Source of the DNA: Planctomycetota bacterium
GTDB lineage: Bacteria; Planctomycetota; UBA11346
Direction of reading: 5' to 3'
DNA: 64,000 nt
Assembly (NCBI GenBank): GCA_014193115.1
Contig: BJHQ01000010.1
Location: 62,001 to 126,000, forward strand
Shown here: in pieces, positions 62,999 to 64,000 of the stretch
Position numbering within the stretch: position 1 is the stretch's first letter
Layout of the letters: every line of letters starts with the position of its first letter
Notes under the pieces: model-generated
Database searches by the model: none
What the model saw: the letters and a program-made list of their open reading frames with translations, nothing else
What the model was told of the DNA's origin: nothing
Made by a program: the position numbers and the translations under genes

Positions 62999-64000
62999 TC
63001 ACGCCGCCCGTTTCGCCTCTGCCGGTGATCCAGCAAACAAACTGCAATAATTTCGCACCCAATCCACACCGCGCCGGGCCGCTTCGGCCATCCGACTGGC
63101 CAGCGCGCCAAGCGCCGAGCCCAGCAATTGCCTCGGACTGAGCAGAAAATCGACCCAATCCTCGACCTTCAGATCGAGCCGCGCCAGGATCGGAGCCAAT
63201 TCCGGTGGAATCGCGCCTTTCTTTCCTGCTCGAACGATTCGACCGGAAACATCCACCAGCGTCAGGTACTCATCCGGAGTCAACGTCGCCACCTGCGATG
63301 GACCGGGTAGACCCGCATCAATCCGACAACGTTCCATGGTGGCCACCCACAAACCAGATTCCGGCGTGGTCGCGCTCTCAACGCCTGATGTTTTCAATAC
63401 ATTTTCAGCTTGGGCCGCGGAGTTCGCGCGCTGCCGCACCCGAACCACCGACCGATGCCTGTTGCGCGCCGTCGCCCTGGCCGCCGCCGAGGTTCCCGGT
63501 GATGCTTCAGGAGTTTTCGCGACTTTCGCCCGGATCGGGTTGAGATCGACATAGACCATCGCCGCGATCAACGCCGCCTGATCGAGCAGCGCCGTCGAGC
63601 GGAAGCGACCTTCCCAGAACGTTCCCCGGCAACCGTCCTCGCGATTCGCCCGGCGCGAGATCGGCTCCTTCAACGCTTTCATGAACCAACTGAGATCACC
63701 CAGCCGTTTCCGTGCTTTTTCCACCAATTCGTGATCCTTGGCCAGTTCCGCGATCACCGCCGCATCCGGCAGTTTCGGAGATCCATCCGCGAAGGTCTCC
63801 GGCGGATAGGCCGTCAACCATCGAAGCACCAGATCCTCAGCCGACCAACCCATCGGACCCTGGGGATCAAACCGCACCACCACATGGAGATGATTGGACA
63901 TCACCGCGAAACCAGCCACTTCGACAGCGAAACAACCGGAAAGGAGCCTGATCCGCTCCTCGATCCACGCCTTGCGATGCTCAAAACCATCACCGCAGAG
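62999..64000 (-). CDS. REP-associated tyrosine transposase, second copy, truncated by window end
   Basis: The frame runs from the window edge (reading CGDGFEHRKAWIEERIRLLSG) to a stop at 62999 and is very similar to the protein at 61098-62183 throughout; differences cluster in the Ala/Arg-rich linker (for example ATTPETSAG versus AKTPEASPG). The HLHVVV and GTFWEGRF motifs are intact. The 3' flanks of the two copies differ, so this is not a simple tandem duplication. The first 30 residues or so are outside the window. Confidence 0.88.
   Translation of the reverse strand, partial: LCGDGFEHRKAWIEERIRLLSGCFAVEVAGFAVMSNHLHVVVRFDPQGPMGWSAEDLVLRWLTAYPPETFADGSPKLPDAAVIAELAKDHELVEKARKRLGDLSWFMKALKEPISRRANREDGCRGTFWEGRFRSTALLDQAALIAAMVYVDLNPIRAKVAKTPEASPGTSAAARATARNRHRSVVRVRQRANSAAQAENVLKTSGVESATTPESGLWVATMERCRIDAGLPGPSQVATLTPDEYLTLVDVSGRIVRAGKKGAIPPELAPILARLDLKVEDWVDFLLSPRQLLGSALGALASRMAEAARRGVDWVRNYCSLFAGSPAEAKRAA

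Overview
The window is GC-rich chromosomal DNA from a free-living bacterium. It probably belongs to the PVC group, with a planctomycete-like relative the best guess. The reasons are inferential: the acidic N-terminal style of the primary sigma factor, a Ser/Thr kinase with an FHA-like tail, zinc-ribbon proteins with a transmembrane segment and coiled coil, a very high density of glycan-degrading enzymes, and REP-associated tyrosine transposases. No rRNA gene or other strong phylogenetic marker is present.

Layout. (1) 1-9170: a carbohydrate-utilisation island with the end of a GH78-type protein, an AraC regulator, a small beta-sandwich protein, a GH36-like enzyme, two GH29-type fucosidase relatives, and the wreck of a sugar ABC transporter in which a binding-protein N-terminus is joined to an ATPase C-terminus. 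Two divergent promoter segments here are near-identical copies. (2) 9474-24518: tRNA-Ser(CGA), an amber-interrupted gene, a GH95-type enzyme, STAS-menE-menC-menA on the minus strand, hisB, the TldD/TldE pair, a Ser/Thr kinase and an alpha/beta hydrolase. Short hairpin repeats, including a 94-bp tandem pair, sit between these genes. (3) 24554-27361: a 2.8-kb cassette in the 3' end of tRNA-Arg(TCT), with 52-bp att repeats, paired arm-like repeats, a 33-codon integrase remnant and three unfamiliar genes. (4) 27664-36438: a zinc-ribbon membrane protein, dnaG-rpoD, a stress protein, a CbpA-type co-chaperone, an unknown small gene and a short hibernation factor. (5) 36439-40350: a sialate O-acetylesterase and a transposon graveyard holding two AT-rich orphan genes. 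(6) 40351-60808: a large minus-strand glycan locus with two GH78 rhamnosidases, three GH99/WbsX-like proteins, a GH38 mannosidase, a complete rhamnose-type ABC importer and a divergent AraC regulator. (7) 60809-64000: two closely related REP-associated transposases in the same orientation, with strong hairpins between them.

How it works together (inference). Secreted GH78 and GH99-like enzymes would cut a rhamnose- and mannose-containing glycan. RhaS/RhaT/RhaP/RhaQ would import released rhamnose or a similar deoxysugar. Cytoplasmic GH38 would process mannosides. An inverted repeat (TTGCACANATGGTGCA) lies upstream of the GH78-rhaTPQ operon and recurs near the AraC gene, which suggests one regulator for the locus. 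The first island looks aimed at fucose/galactose-containing glycans and uses a duplicated AraC-linked control region.

Most interesting leads: the integrase-poor tRNA cassette and its cysteine-tailed protein, the shared palindromic operator, the AT-rich gene pair with duplicated upstream DNA between transposase ends, and a hairpin family that may be the substrate of the resident REP-associated transposases.
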